A stretch of 64,000 nucleotides of DNA. Source: Microbispora siamensis (GTDB lineage Bacteria > Actinomycetota > Actinomycetes > Streptosporangiales > Streptosporangiaceae). Each line of letters starts with the position of its first letter. The first letter of the stretch is position 1. This document shows positions 16,490 through 26,620 of the stretch, piece by piece. Both the position numbers and the translations under genes were made by a program. A model generated the notes under the pieces. The model worked only from the letters and a program-made list of their open reading frames with translations, was not told where the DNA came from and searched no databases. The DNA lies in the NCBI RefSeq assembly GCF_016863095.1, contig NZ_BOOF01000050.1, forward strand, positions 1-64,000. Direction: 5' to 3'.

Positions 16490-17902
16490 CTACAGCAGCC
16501 GCCTGATCTCGCCGTAGGTCCGGTAGAAGCCGCCCCGGCCGGCGGGCCGCACGCCCTCGACCAGGTAGCGGGCGCCGGGCTCGCGGATGTCCTTGGGGAA
16601 CTGCACGTTCCACGCCTCGTAACCCGGGCTGGTCACGCGGACGCGCAACCGCTCACCTTCGCGCACGCACTCCACGACCACTCCGTCGCCGGCGTGGCTG
16701 ACGGTCTCCAGCACGACCGACGGCTCCACCACAGGAAGCGAGGCGGCGGCCTTCACGTCGAGGGGCTCGGGCACCGAACCCTCACGGGCGGCGGCGATCG
16801 CGGCCTCGCTCGCGTCGATGCAGGCCAACGACCCGTCAGTGGTGACGATGTAGAGGCGGTCGTCGAGGAACTGCATGGAGAAGGCCGATCCGCACCCGGT
16901 GCCGAGCTTCCACAGCCGCTCTCCGGACGCGGCGAAGCAGTACACCGACGAGTGGCTGTCGCCCGCGAAGACGTAACGGCCCTCCGGCGAGGTGGCGCAG
17001 GAGTAGACGGGACCGTCGCACCGGTAGACGGCCTCGATCTGGCCGTCGCTCTTGGCCAGCCGGTGGACGGTACGGCGAGCGGTCGCGGCGTAGACGGCGT
17101 CCTCCTCCTGCCAGCCGAACAGCACCTGGTCGGCGGCGGAGGTGTGCCAGACGAGGGCGCCGCCGGAGGCGTCGTAGCGGGCCACGCCACCGGAGTGGCC
17201 GTGGTAGATCGCGTCCTCGTCGCACCGCACCATCCAGGCGTAGTCTCCCTGGCTCGTACGCGCCCACTGGAACTCGTCCTCGTAGTCGATCGTGGTGATC
17301 CGCCCGGCCCGGTCGGAGACGCCGAGGACGCCGTCGTGGATGTCCAGCCAGTAGATGTCGACGTCGGCGGCGATCTCGTAGGCGACCCTGGGCACCTTGC
17401 CGCTCAGGTCGTACACCTTGCCGTCGTCGCAGCCCGCGTAGATCCAGAAGTCGTCGGCCACGATGCACTTGACGCCGTCCGGCAGGCGGAAACGGCCGGT
17501 CACGGTGCCGGAGTGGGTGATCGTGTACACGTCGCCGCGCTGGTTGCCGACCCAGCAGCGCTCCTCGTCCACGAAGATGCCGAAGGCGGAGGCGCCGCTG
17601 TCGAAGCGCCACAGGACCGGCGCCTGGCGGGCGGTGGAGCGGGTGCTCACGATGGTCCTGCGGGTGACCGGCCTGCGCTGGCGCACGCCCCGGACCGCCG
17701 GGGCGTAGCCCTTGCGCAGCTTCTCGTTGATCTTCTTGGCCGCCGCGGCCCGCGCCTTGTCCTCGGTGGGGAAGTCGGTGACCTTGGTCTGCCCCGCCTC
17801 GCCGATGCGCCCGTACGTGATGGTCACCCGCGTTCCGGAGACGACGGTCTCGTAGAACTTGTGCGCTCCGCCGCCGTCCTCGGACAGCTCAAGGTAGGTC
17901 AT
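16490..17902 (-). CDS. WGR-domain protein with beta-propeller repeats
   Basis: Residues about 1-75 form a WGR domain (MTYLELSEDGGGAHKFYETV, TYGRIGEAGQ, K...A..KINEKLRKGY), a fold known from PARP and bacterial DNA-associated proteins. From about residue 100 the chain has repeated blade-like units (VWVGN, DGKVYDLSGKV, DRAGRITTIDY, GGVARYDASGGALVWHT, EGRYVFAGDSHSSVYCF, DDRLYIVTTDGSLACI) typical of a PQQ/WD-like propeller. No signal peptide is present, so it is cytoplasmic. The start is ATG with GGAGAAGG upstream; a longer upstream reading has no domain support. Function unknown. Confidence 0.8.
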   Translation of the reverse strand: MTYLELSEDGGGAHKFYETVVSGTRVTITYGRIGEAGQTKVTDFPTEDKARAAAAKKINEKLRKGYAPAVRGVRQRRPVTRRTIVSTRSTARQAPVLWRFDSGASAFGIFVDEERCWVGNQRGDVYTITHSGTVTGRFRLPDGVKCIVADDFWIYAGCDDGKVYDLSGKVPRVAYEIAADVDIYWLDIHDGVLGVSDRAGRITTIDYEDEFQWARTSQGDYAWMVRCDEDAIYHGHSGGVARYDASGGALVWHTSAADQVLFGWQEEDAVYAATARRTVHRLAKSDGQIEAVYRCDGPVYSCATSPEGRYVFAGDSHSSVYCFAASGERLWKLGTGCGSAFSMQFLDDRLYIVTTDGSLACIDASEAAIAAAREGSVPEPLDVKAAASLPVVEPSVVLETVSHAGDGVVVECVREGERLRVRVTSPGYEAWNVQFPKDIREPGARYLVEGVRPAGRGGFYRTYGEIRRLL

Positions 17903-18273
17903 GTCCCGCCTTCTCCAGTTAAGACCGGCTTGATCAATTGGTCGGGAGGCTAGAGGACGGCGGCGACATTTCGCGGGCGAATGATCGGCTTCGCCGGTGG
18001 GTGCATGCCGTGCGCGCCCGCCGGCCGCGCGTCGGGGCGTGTCGGCGGTGCGGGGGCGTGCTGATCCGGCAAGGGTCAACTGAAGGGGCGGATCCGGGTA
18101 GACTGTTCGACGGCCTGCTAGGCGGGCCGAATTCGCACGCCCACTCACGAGCCGCCTTCTCGGTCCGGACCGCGTCCGGTGAAAGCGGCCCGGGGCGTCA
18201 GGGCGCGGGCAAGACGCCCGCGTGACCAACCGAGACCGTGCCCGAGGGCACACGACCATGGAGGACCATCACC
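17903..18273. other. 371-bp spacer: WGR-gene and rpsB promoter region
   Basis: No gene is visible. The spacer holds divergent control regions. TAGACT at 18099-18104 with TCAACT 17 bases upstream (18076-18081) is the best rpsB promoter candidate, leaving an untranslated leader of about 165 bases. That leader could carry S2 autoregulation, but I do not recognise a defined fold. Confidence 0.45.
18076..18104 (+). promoter_or_regulatory. Candidate rpsB promoter
   Basis: TCAACT and TAGACT are separated by 17 bases. The -10 fits the vegetative sigma consensus of actinomycetes well; the -35 is weak. It is the best match upstream of the rpsB-tsf genes. Confidence 0.42.
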
Positions 18274-19152
18274 ATGGCCCCTGTCGTCACCATGCGGCAG
18301 CTGCTGGAGAGCGGCGTCCACTTCGGCCACCAGACCCGCCGGTGGAACCCGAAGATGAAGCGCTTCATCTTCACCGAGCGCAACGGCATCTACATCATCG
18401 ACCTGCAGAAGTCGCTGTCGTTCATCGACCGTGCCTACGACTTCGTGAAGGAGACCGTCGCGCACGGCGGCACCATCATGTTCATCGGCACGAAGAAGCA
18501 GGCGCAGGAGTCGATCGTCGAGCAGGCGTCGCGCGTCGGCATGCCGTACGTGAACCAGCGCTGGCTGGGCGGCATGCTCACCAACTTCTCCACCGTGCAC
18601 AAGAGGCTCCAGCGGCTGAAGGAGCTCGAGGAGCTCGACTTCGACAACGTGGCCGGCTCCGGGCTCACCAAGAAGGAGCTCCTGATGCGCCGCCGCGAGA
18701 AGGAGAAGCTGGAGCGCACCCTCGGCGGTATCCGTGACATGGCCCGCGTCCCGAGCGCGGTCTGGGTCGTGGACACCAAGAAGGAGCACATCGCGATCAA
18801 CGAGGCCAAGAAGCTCGGCATCCCGGTCGTCGCGATCCTGGACACCAACTGCGACCCGGACGAGGTCGACTACCCGATCCCGGGCAACGACGACGCCATC
18901 CGCGCCGTCAGCCTCCTCACTCGCGTGATCGCCGACGCCGTCGCCGACGGCCTCATGACCCGTGCGGGCGCCGGCCGCGGTGACGAGAAGCCCGCGGGCG
19001 TCGCCGCCGCCGAGCCGCTGGCCGAGTGGGAGCGCGAGCTCCTCGAGGGCGGCGAGGCCGCCGAGGCCGCCCCGGCCGCGGAGGCTCCGGCCGCCGAGAC
19101 CGCCGAGGCTCCGGCCGCCGACGAGCAGCCCGCGCAGGGCGAGCAGGCCTGA
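18274..19152 (+). CDS. rpsB: 30S ribosomal protein S2
   Basis: S2 joins the 30S subunit late and contacts S1 where present. [33 protein letters not shown]..., [27 protein letters not shown] and [17 protein letters not shown] are diagnostic. The 292-residue protein ends in an Ala/Glu-rich tail of about 45 residues. The ATG at 18274 has GGAGGA at 18260-18265; a longer GTG start at 18238 would add non-conserved residues. It is followed by tsf, as in nearly all bacteria. Confidence 0.98.
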   Translation: MAPVVTMRQLLESGVHFGHQTRRWNPKMKRFIFTERNGIYIIDLQKSLSFIDRAYDFVKETVAHGGTIMFIGTKKQAQESIVEQASRVGMPYVNQRWLGGMLTNFSTVHKRLQRLKELEELDFDNVAGSGLTKKELLMRRREKEKLERTLGGIRDMARVPSAVWVVDTKKEHIAINEAKKLGIPVVAILDTNCDPDEVDYPIPGNDDAIRAVSLLTRVIADAVADGLMTRAGAGRGDEKPAGVAAAEPLAEWERELLEGGEAAEAAPAAEAPAAETAEAPAADEQPAQGEQA

Positions 19153-19274
19153 CGAACGACCACAGGTTCCCGCCGGCCGCGACGCCTCAGGCCGGCCGCG
19201 ACGGCGGGGATCTCCCAGGGAACGACCTGGTTCCGGTGCGGTAGGGCGACGTCCGCCGCACTGAGGGCTTCATC

Positions 19275-19303
19275 GGGTGGGCGCCCGGCACGGGCGCCCA
19301 CCC
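19275..19303 (+). terminator. rpsB-tsf intergenic hairpin
   Basis: A perfect 13-bp stem (19275-19287 with 19291-19303) closes a GCA loop and is followed by C-rich sequence without a T-tract. Lying 40 bases before the tsf start, it could attenuate transcription or protect a processed rpsB mRNA end. Confidence 0.55.
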
Positions 19304-19345
19304 CCCAGACGATTCGCATCCGGGTCCCGAAGAGGAAATTGGACA

Positions 19346-21003
<1,658 letters not shown>

Positions 21004-21012
21004 GGAGCCGCA

Positions 21013-21570
21013 GTGATCGACGAAACCCTCCTCGAGGCCGAGGAGAAGATGGACAAGGCGGTGACGGTCGCCAAGGACGACTTCGCGAGCATCCGCACCG
21101 GCCGTGTGACGCCCTCGATGTTCAACAAGATCAATGTTGACTACTACGGGTCGCCGACGCCGATCCAGCAGCTCGCGTCGTTCCACGTCCCCGAGGCGCG
21201 CATGGTGCTCGTGCAGCCGTACGACAAGGGCTCGCTGAACGCGGTCGAGAGGGCCATCCGCGACAGCGACCTCGGCGTCAACCCGAGCAACGACGGCACT
21301 GTGATCCGCGTGGTGTTCCCCGAGCTGTCGGAGGAGCGCCGCAAGGAGTACATCAAGGTCGCCCGCAACAAGGCGGAGCACGGCCGGGTGTCCGTACGGA
21401 ACATCCGCCGGCACGCCAAGGAGATCCTCGACAAGCTCGTCAAGGACGGCGAGGCCGGCGAGGACGAGGTCCATCGTGCGGTCAAGGAGCTCGACGACCT
21501 CACCCAGAAGCACGTCGCGAAGATCGACGAGCTGCTGAAGCACAAGGAAGCCGAGCTGCTCGAGGTCTGA
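21013..21570 (+). CDS. frr: Ribosome recycling factor
   Basis: RRF splits post-termination ribosomes together with EF-G. The 185-residue protein is full length, with [34 protein letters not shown], the [28 protein letters not shown] hinge region and the C-terminal helix ending [10 protein letters not shown]. The GTG start lies 9 bases after pyrH. A long hairpin follows the stop. Confidence 0.98.
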   Translation: MIDETLLEAEEKMDKAVTVAKDDFASIRTGRVTPSMFNKINVDYYGSPTPIQQLASFHVPEARMVLVQPYDKGSLNAVERAIRDSDLGVNPSNDGTVIRVVFPELSEERRKEYIKVARNKAEHGRVSVRNIRRHAKEILDKLVKDGEAGEDEVHRAVKELDDLTQKHVAKIDELLKHKEAELLEV

Positions 21571-21605
21571 CGTCGCGGCCCCGCACGTGGGCCGTACGGC
21601 ACGAC

Positions 21606-21654
21606 CGTGATCCTTGTGCCGCACCGCGAAGGGCGGGGCGGCACAAGGATCACG
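21606..21654 (+). terminator. Long hairpin between frr and cdsA
   Basis: A perfect 17-bp inverted repeat (21606-21622 with 21638-21654) encloses a 15-base loop. It lies 36 bases after frr and ends 22 bases before the cdsA start. No T-tract follows (GCGTATATAGAG), so it may be a factor-dependent terminator, an mRNA processing site or a protein-binding operator. Confidence 0.55.
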
Positions 21655-21676
21655 CGTATATAGAGAGTGGGACGCT

Positions 21677-22774
21677 GTGGACGGAACTGCTGCCGCAGGC
21701 GACCGGAACCCGGCGGGGGGCGCTGCGGGCCCCTCCGGTGCCGGACACGGTCCCGAGGCGGGTGGCCGCACCGGTGCCGGTCCTGGTGCCGGCCAGGCTT
21801 CCGCATCGAGCGGCCTCGCCGGTGCCGGCGCGGGCGCCGGCGCCGTGCAGAACGGCGTCACCGATTCCGGCGCCGGTCGCGCCGCCACGCCGAACGGCCT
21901 CGCGGACCCGGCGGACAACGGCGCCCCGGGCGGCACGTCCGGTGACGCCGCCAAGAAGCCTTCGGGTCGTACCGGCCGCAACCTCCCGGCAGCGGTGGGC
22001 GTCGGCGTCGCGCTTGGCGCGGTGGTCATCGGCTCGCTCTACTTTGTCAAGGTCGCCTTCCTCGTCGTCGTCCTCGTGGCCATCGGCGTCGGGATCCACG
22101 AGATCGTCAAGGCGTTCGGCGGGTTCGGCATCCGGGTGCCGCTGCCGCCCCTGCTGGCCGGCATGGCGGCCATGACGCTCGGGCCCTACTGGGGCGGCAC
22201 GACGTTCCTGGTCGGCGCGTTCGCCGTGACCGTGATGGTGCTGCTGGCCTGGCGCATGTTCCAGGGCGCGGAAGGCTTCGTCAAGGACGCGACCGCAGCG
22301 GTGTTCGTCGCCGTCTACCCGGCGCTGCTCGCGGGGTTCGTGCCGTTGCTGCTGGCTCCCGAGGACGGGCCGGACCGCGTGATCGTCTTCATCGCGGTCA
22401 CCGTGTGCAGCGACATCGGGGGATATTTCGCCGGGATCTTCTTCGGCAGGCACCGGATGTCGCCGCTCATCAGCCCGAAGAAGACCTGGGAGGGCTTCGC
22501 GGGGTCCACCCTCGCCTGCGTCGTGGGCGGCGCGTTACTGGTCCACTTCCTGCTGCAGGGCGAGTACTGGGAAGGCGCCGTCGTCGGCCTGGCCGGAGTC
22601 GTGTGCGCGACGCTCGGCGACCTCGTCGAGTCGGTGATCAAGCGTGACATCGGCATCAAGGACATGGGCACGCTGCTGCCGGGACACGGCGGGGCCATGG
22701 ACCGCCTCGACTCGCTGCTGTTCACGCTCGTCCCCGTGTGGCTGCTGCTCACGATCCTGGTCCCGGTCGCCTGA
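21677..22774 (+). CDS. cdsA: Phosphatidate cytidylyltransferase
   Basis: CdsA makes CDP-diacylglycerol from phosphatidate and CTP, the branch point for phospholipids. After a Gly/Ala/Pro-rich cytoplasmic N-terminus of about 105 residues there are about eight membrane segments. The family signature near the C-terminus is KRDIGIKDMGTLLPGHGGAMDRLDS, and SPKKTWEG is also present. The start is uncertain: GTG at 21677 (VDGTAAAGDRN) fits best, because an in-frame ATG at 21614 lies inside the upstream hairpin. The N-terminal extension is longer than in E. coli but common in actinomycetes. Confidence 0.95.
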   Translation: MDGTAAAGDRNPAGGAAGPSGAGHGPEAGGRTGAGPGAGQASASSGLAGAGAGAGAVQNGVTDSGAGRAATPNGLADPADNGAPGGTSGDAAKKPSGRTGRNLPAAVGVGVALGAVVIGSLYFVKVAFLVVVLVAIGVGIHEIVKAFGGFGIRVPLPPLLAGMAAMTLGPYWGGTTFLVGAFAVTVMVLLAWRMFQGAEGFVKDATAAVFVAVYPALLAGFVPLLLAPEDGPDRVIVFIAVTVCSDIGGYFAGIFFGRHRMSPLISPKKTWEGFAGSTLACVVGGALLVHFLLQGEYWEGAVVGLAGVVCATLGDLVESVIKRDIGIKDMGTLLPGHGGAMDRLDSLLFTLVPVWLLLTILVPVA

Positions 22775-22800
22775 CCAACCACGCCGAGTTTCGGCACGCC

Positions 22801-23835
22801 TCAGATCCGGCTGGTCATCGCCAGTCGCTCGCTGATCGCCCGATGGCCCTGATCGGCCACGAGGCGGAGTTCGGATTCGGTGAGCGGGAGCAACCACAGC
22901 CACCGTACGGCGTCGCCGCCAAACACGAATCCCGACATGTCCGGTAGTCCGGGCGGGTCCATCAGCATGAGCACCCCCTGGTGCCCGCCGTCCAACGGGA
23001 ACGTGACCGGGTTCTGGAACCAGCGGGCCGTGTGCCCGTGCCCCAGCCACGTCACCGACCGCCACGGATACTGCCCGAGCCAGGCGAACAGCCGTGCGGC
23101 GATCCTCGGATCCTGCCTGGTCGCCAGCGCGAGTTCCACCCGGCACGCCGTGTCGTACATCTCCGCGGCGGGCATCCGCTGGCAGCTTATGCCGACCGTG
23201 GACAGCACCGTGTAGTCCCGCGTGAACGTGGGCGGGCGCTCGCTGACGCCCACCAGGGGGAACCGGTCGCCGCCGACGTCCCAGTAACGGCCGGGCGGCC
23301 CCAGCCTGCCGTCGAGGTGGCCCAGCACGAACTGCTGGTAGGTGGCCCAGCTGCCCTCCGCCTGCCGCCACTGCCAGTACGCGCGGGCCTTGGCCACCCG
23401 GGGGGACAGGCCCTCCAGCGCCTCGCCGAGCGGCCAGGCGAACGGCGACTCCCCGACGGCGTCCCGCGCGTACCCGGGCAGGCCGCGCTCCATGTCGGCC
23501 CACGCCGGAATGACCGCCAGGAGCGTGTCGTTCTCGTACAGGGCGACGCCGTCGCCCTCCTCGAACCACAGCACCGACAGCGACTCCGCGTCCAGGGGCG
23601 GCCGGCCGGAGGGATGCGCGGTGTGCGCCTCGGGCATCAGCGGCGGCAGCCCGGCGCCGGCCCGGCCGGGATCGGCCTCGGCGGGCGCGGGGACGTGGTT
23701 GGCCAGCCAGACCGCTCCGTGGACGATCCCCTTCGCGTCACGAAGGTAAGCTACGGAGGAGGTCCGGTCTGCTTCGATCGTCAGTGTGCGGCTCCCGTAG
23801 GGGTTGGTGCTGGTGAGCACGACAGTGGTGTCCAC
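22801..23835 (-). CDS. Suppressor-of-fused (SUFU)-like domain protein
   Basis: This is a 344-residue cytoplasmic protein. The C-terminal part (about 185-335) resembles the bacterial SUFU-like family, with YWDVGGDRFPLVGVSERPP, YTVLSTVGISCQRMP, ELALATRQ, LFAWLGQYPW, SVTWLGHGHT and a closing PLTESELRLVAD. The N-terminal part (about 1-150) is not recognised. Some bacterial SUFU-like proteins are immunity proteins of polymorphic toxins, but no toxin gene is adjacent; here it sits between cdsA and rlmN. GTG start preceded by AGAGG. Family call moderate, function unknown. Confidence 0.6.
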   Translation of the reverse strand: MDTTVVLTSTNPYGSRTLTIEADRTSSVAYLRDAKGIVHGAVWLANHVPAPAEADPGRAGAGLPPLMPEAHTAHPSGRPPLDAESLSVLWFEEGDGVALYENDTLLAVIPAWADMERGLPGYARDAVGESPFAWPLGEALEGLSPRVAKARAYWQWRQAEGSWATYQQFVLGHLDGRLGPPGRYWDVGGDRFPLVGVSERPPTFTRDYTVLSTVGISCQRMPAAEMYDTACRVELALATRQDPRIAARLFAWLGQYPWRSVTWLGHGHTARWFQNPVTFPLDGGHQGVLMLMDPPGLPDMSGFVFGGDAVRWLWLLPLTESELRLVADQGHRAISERLAMTSRI

Positions 23836-23939
23836 ACCTCACCTCTCGTACGCCTCCGGGATTCGACCGCCAGACAGAATGTAAAGCCGCGCGCGCCGGT
23901 CGTTAAGACCACGGCCGCGGATGATGGAAAGGGTTTTGC

Positions 23940-25055
23940 GTGAGCGAGCAGCCGAAGACCGGGCAGCTGACCTTCGTGGCGCCCCGCCGGGCCAAGCCGC
24001 AGCGCCACCTCGCCGACCTGACCATGGCGGAGCGCAGGGACGCGGTGGCGGAGCTGGGGGAGAAGCCGTTCCGCGCCGACCAGCTCTCCCGCCACTACTT
24101 CACCCGGCTGACCGGTTCTCCCGAGCAGATGACCGACCTGCCGGGCGCGCTGCGCGAGCGGCTGGTCGAGCAGCTCATGCCCCCGCTGCTGACGTCCGTA
24201 CGCGAGATCACCTGTGACGGCGGCATGACGCGCAAGACGCTGTGGAAGCTGTTCGACGGTTCGCTGGTCGAGTCGGTCCTGATGCGTTACCCCGACCGCG
24301 TCACCATGTGCGTCTCCTCCCAGGCCGGATGCGGCATGAACTGCCCGTTCTGCGCGACCGGCCAGGCCGGGCTCACTCGCAACATGTCCACGGCCGAGAT
24401 CGTCGAGCAGGTCGTCGCGGGTGCGCGGGCGCTCGCGCGCGGTGAGGTCCCGGGCGGCCCCGGCCGGGTGACCAACGTGGTCTTCATGGGCATGGGCGAG
24501 CCGATGGCCAACTACAAGGCCGTCATCGGCGCCGTACGCCGCCTGGTCGACCCCGCGCCGGAGGGCCTCGGCATCTCGGCGCGCGGCGTCACGGTCTCGA
24601 CGGTCGGCCTGGTGCCGGCGATCGGCAAGCTCGCCGACGAGGGCCTGCCGGTGACGCTCGCCGTGTCCCTGCACGCGCCGGACGACGAGCTCAGGGACAC
24701 GCTCGTGCCGATCAACACCAGGTGGAAGGTCGCCGAGGTGCTCGACGCGGCCTGGAACTACGCGGCGAAGACCAAGCGACGCGTGTCCATCGAGTACGCG
24801 CTGATCAAGGACATCAACGACCAGGAGTGGCGGGCCGACCTGCTCGGCCGCCTGCTCAAGGGCAAGCTCGTGCACGTCAACCTGATCCCGCTCAACCCCA
24901 CGCCCGGTTCGAAGTGGACCGCCTCCCGTCCGGAGGACGAGCGGGCGTTCGTACGCCGCCTGGAGTCCCACGGCGTCGCCGTGACCGTACGGGACACCCG
25001 GGGGCGGGAGATCGACGGGGCGTGCGGGCAGCTCGCGGCCGCGCCCCAGCAGTGA
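23940..25055 (+). CDS. rlmN: 23S rRNA A2503 / tRNA A37 C2-methyltransferase RlmN
   Basis: RlmN is a radical-SAM enzyme that methylates C2 of A2503 in 23S rRNA and A37 in some tRNAs. The [4Fe-4S] cluster cysteines are Cys131, Cys135 and Cys138 in CGMNCPFC. Cys124 and Cys362 (DGACGQ) match the two catalytic cysteines of E. coli RlmN. The GTG start has GGAAAGGG at 23926-23933. Its place after cdsA is the standard actinobacterial order. It lacks the changes that would suggest the resistance enzyme Cfr, and its location argues for the housekeeping role. Confidence 0.95.
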   Translation: MSEQPKTGQLTFVAPRRAKPQRHLADLTMAERRDAVAELGEKPFRADQLSRHYFTRLTGSPEQMTDLPGALRERLVEQLMPPLLTSVREITCDGGMTRKTLWKLFDGSLVESVLMRYPDRVTMCVSSQAGCGMNCPFCATGQAGLTRNMSTAEIVEQVVAGARALARGEVPGGPGRVTNVVFMGMGEPMANYKAVIGAVRRLVDPAPEGLGISARGVTVSTVGLVPAIGKLADEGLPVTLAVSLHAPDDELRDTLVPINTRWKVAEVLDAAWNYAAKTKRRVSIEYALIKDINDQEWRADLLGRLLKGKLVHVNLIPLNPTPGSKWTASRPEDERAFVRRLESHGVAVTVRDTRGREIDGACGQLAAAPQQ

Positions 25056-25056
25056 G

Positions 25057-25728
25057 TCAGGGTCGCGTGCGGCGCAGCCACACGTAGGCCGCCAGGCCGA
25101 TCGCGGGCCACAGCAGGGACTGCACCGTGAGCAGGGGCAGCCCGGACAGCAGCACACCGTGGTGGGCGTCCCGCATCCAGGCCATGACCGGCACGGTGAG
25201 CCAGCGGGCCCCGGCCATGCTGATCATCAGCATCGACAGGTAGCCGAGGATCAGGGCGATCGTGGAGACCGCGGGGGAGGGCAGGATCGGGCGGCTCGTC
25301 AGCGCCCCGAGCGCGAGCCCCGCCGCCGCGGACAGCAGATGCAGCCACACCCCGGTCAGGAGCACGGTGAGGGTGGGGGAGGCCGCGAGGCGGAAGAGCA
25401 ACGCGGCCTCGGCGATCGCGGCCAGCGCGAGCAGCGACGCGAACGCCGCGAGGAGGCCGCTCACCAGCTCCCTCGGCCCCAGCGCGGACAGGGCGACGCT
25501 GCGCTGCTCGTCGGGCTCGGTGTCGAGCAGGCCGCGCGCGGCCCAGGCGAGCACCGGCACGAGCATGGCGGCCGAGTCCGCGGTGGCCCCGATCTCCTGA
25601 CCGGCGGGCACGGCGCCGGCGTAGAGGACCGCCAGCAGTGCCAGCAGCGCGATCAGCGGTTGCAGTGCCCGGTGTGAGGCGACATATCCGGTGAGGCGGA
25701 ACCTCGCCAGCGCGATCACGGCTGTCAT
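25057..25728 (-). CDS. Membrane subunit of a two-gene ABC transporter
   Basis: This is a 223-residue integral membrane protein with about six hydrophobic segments and a conserved-looking DTEPDEQRSVALSALGPRELVSGLL stretch in the first cytoplasmic region. Its ATG overlaps the stop of the adjacent ATPase gene by four bases (ATGA), so the two are co-translated. It is probably the permease of a small exporter or regulatory ABC system. The substrate cannot be inferred. It converges on rlmN with a single base between the stops. Confidence 0.65.
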   Translation of the reverse strand: MTAVIALARFRLTGYVASHRALQPLIALLALLAVLYAGAVPAGQEIGATADSAAMLVPVLAWAARGLLDTEPDEQRSVALSALGPRELVSGLLAAFASLLALAAIAEAALLFRLAASPTLTVLLTGVWLHLLSAAAGLALGALTSRPILPSPAVSTIALILGYLSMLMISMAGARWLTVPVMAWMRDAHHGVLLSGLPLLTVQSLLWPAIGLAAYVWLRRTRP

Positions 25729-26495
25729 CCGGCGGCCTCCCGGGCGACGCCGCCCGTGATGTGCCCCTTGGTGTGCCCCTTGATATGCACCGTGCAGCCC
25801 TCGGCGCGCAGGCGGTCGGCCAGGTCCGACGCCCTCGACGCGGCCACCGCCACCTCCAGCACGGTCAGGGCCGTCTCACCGACCTCCTCGACCGGCTCGA
25901 GTTCGCGTACGGCCCGGTCGCGGACCTCGCAGCGGCGCAGGCCGGGGAAGGCGCGCAGATCACCCTGGTGGTCGCTCACCACCACGATCCCGCCGCGCGC
26001 GCTGATCTCCCCGATGATCCTGGGGAGTTCGGCGCGGGTGGCGGCGTCGAGACCGGCGAAGGGCTCGTCGAGCACGAGCAGCCCCGGCTCGGCGAGCAGC
26101 GCCTGCGCGAGGCCCACCTTGTGCGCGCTGCCCTTGGACAGATCGGGCAGGCGCTGCCCGAGCAGGTGGTCCATGCCGAGCCGCTCGCTCCACCGGCCGA
26201 TCGACTCCGAGCTCACCCTCCGGACCGCCGCCATGTGCCGCAGGTAGGACGCCACGGTGAACGGCTGGTCGGCGGGGAACCGCTCGGGGGCGTACCCGAC
26301 GACCCGGGGACGGTCCTGGACGCTTCCGCGTACGGGCCTCAGCAGCCCGGCGACCAGTCGCAGGAGGGTCGACTTGCCGGTGCCGTTGGGCCCGGTGACC
26401 TCGACCACGTCTCCCGGATCGAGGACCAGACCGGCGTCGGACAGGACCCAGGGGTCTCGCCGTCCGTACCGGAAGGAGAGGCTGGCGATCCGCAT
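25725..26495 (-). CDS. ABC transporter ATP-binding protein
   Basis: This is a 256-residue ABC ATPase with Walker A GPNGTGKST (about 35-43), Walker B LLVLDEPFAGLD and the H-loop VSDHQGD. The signature motif is LPDLSKGSAHKVGLAQALL, that is LSKGS rather than LSGGQ, as in several drug or bacteriocin exporter ATPases. A tail of about 60 residues follows the ATPase core, ending in a His/Lys-rich stretch (HIKGHTKGH). It is the first gene of the pair and the membrane subunit overlaps its stop. Confidence 0.85.
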   Translation of the reverse strand: MRIASLSFRYGRRDPWVLSDAGLVLDPGDVVEVTGPNGTGKSTLLRLVAGLLRPVRGSVQDRPRVVGYAPERFPADQPFTVASYLRHMAAVRRVSSESIGRWSERLGMDHLLGQRLPDLSKGSAHKVGLAQALLAEPGLLVLDEPFAGLDAATRAELPRIIGEISARGGIVVVSDHQGDLRAFPGLRRCEVRDRAVRELEPVEEVGETALTVLEVAVAASRASDLADRLRAEGCTVHIKGHTKGHITGGVAREAAG

Positions 26496-26620
26496 AGTTT
26501 TCCGAGCCTATCGGGATGTTCCTCCCGGTGTACGTACATCGGGCGATCTTTGGGTCTCGCCTTTCTGTTGGGACTCCCGTCAAAATGGACGGGCGTCAGC
26601 AACGGGCAGGGAGGTGTGGT

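Noticed and set aside
14460-16613. Minus-strand open frame of about 700 codons opposite the CoA-transferase
   Set aside because: The plus-strand reading has CaiB motifs and a ribosome site; the minus reading has none.
23940-25055. Cfr-type antibiotic resistance methyltransferase
   Set aside because: Position after cdsA and typical RlmN length and motifs point to the housekeeping enzyme.
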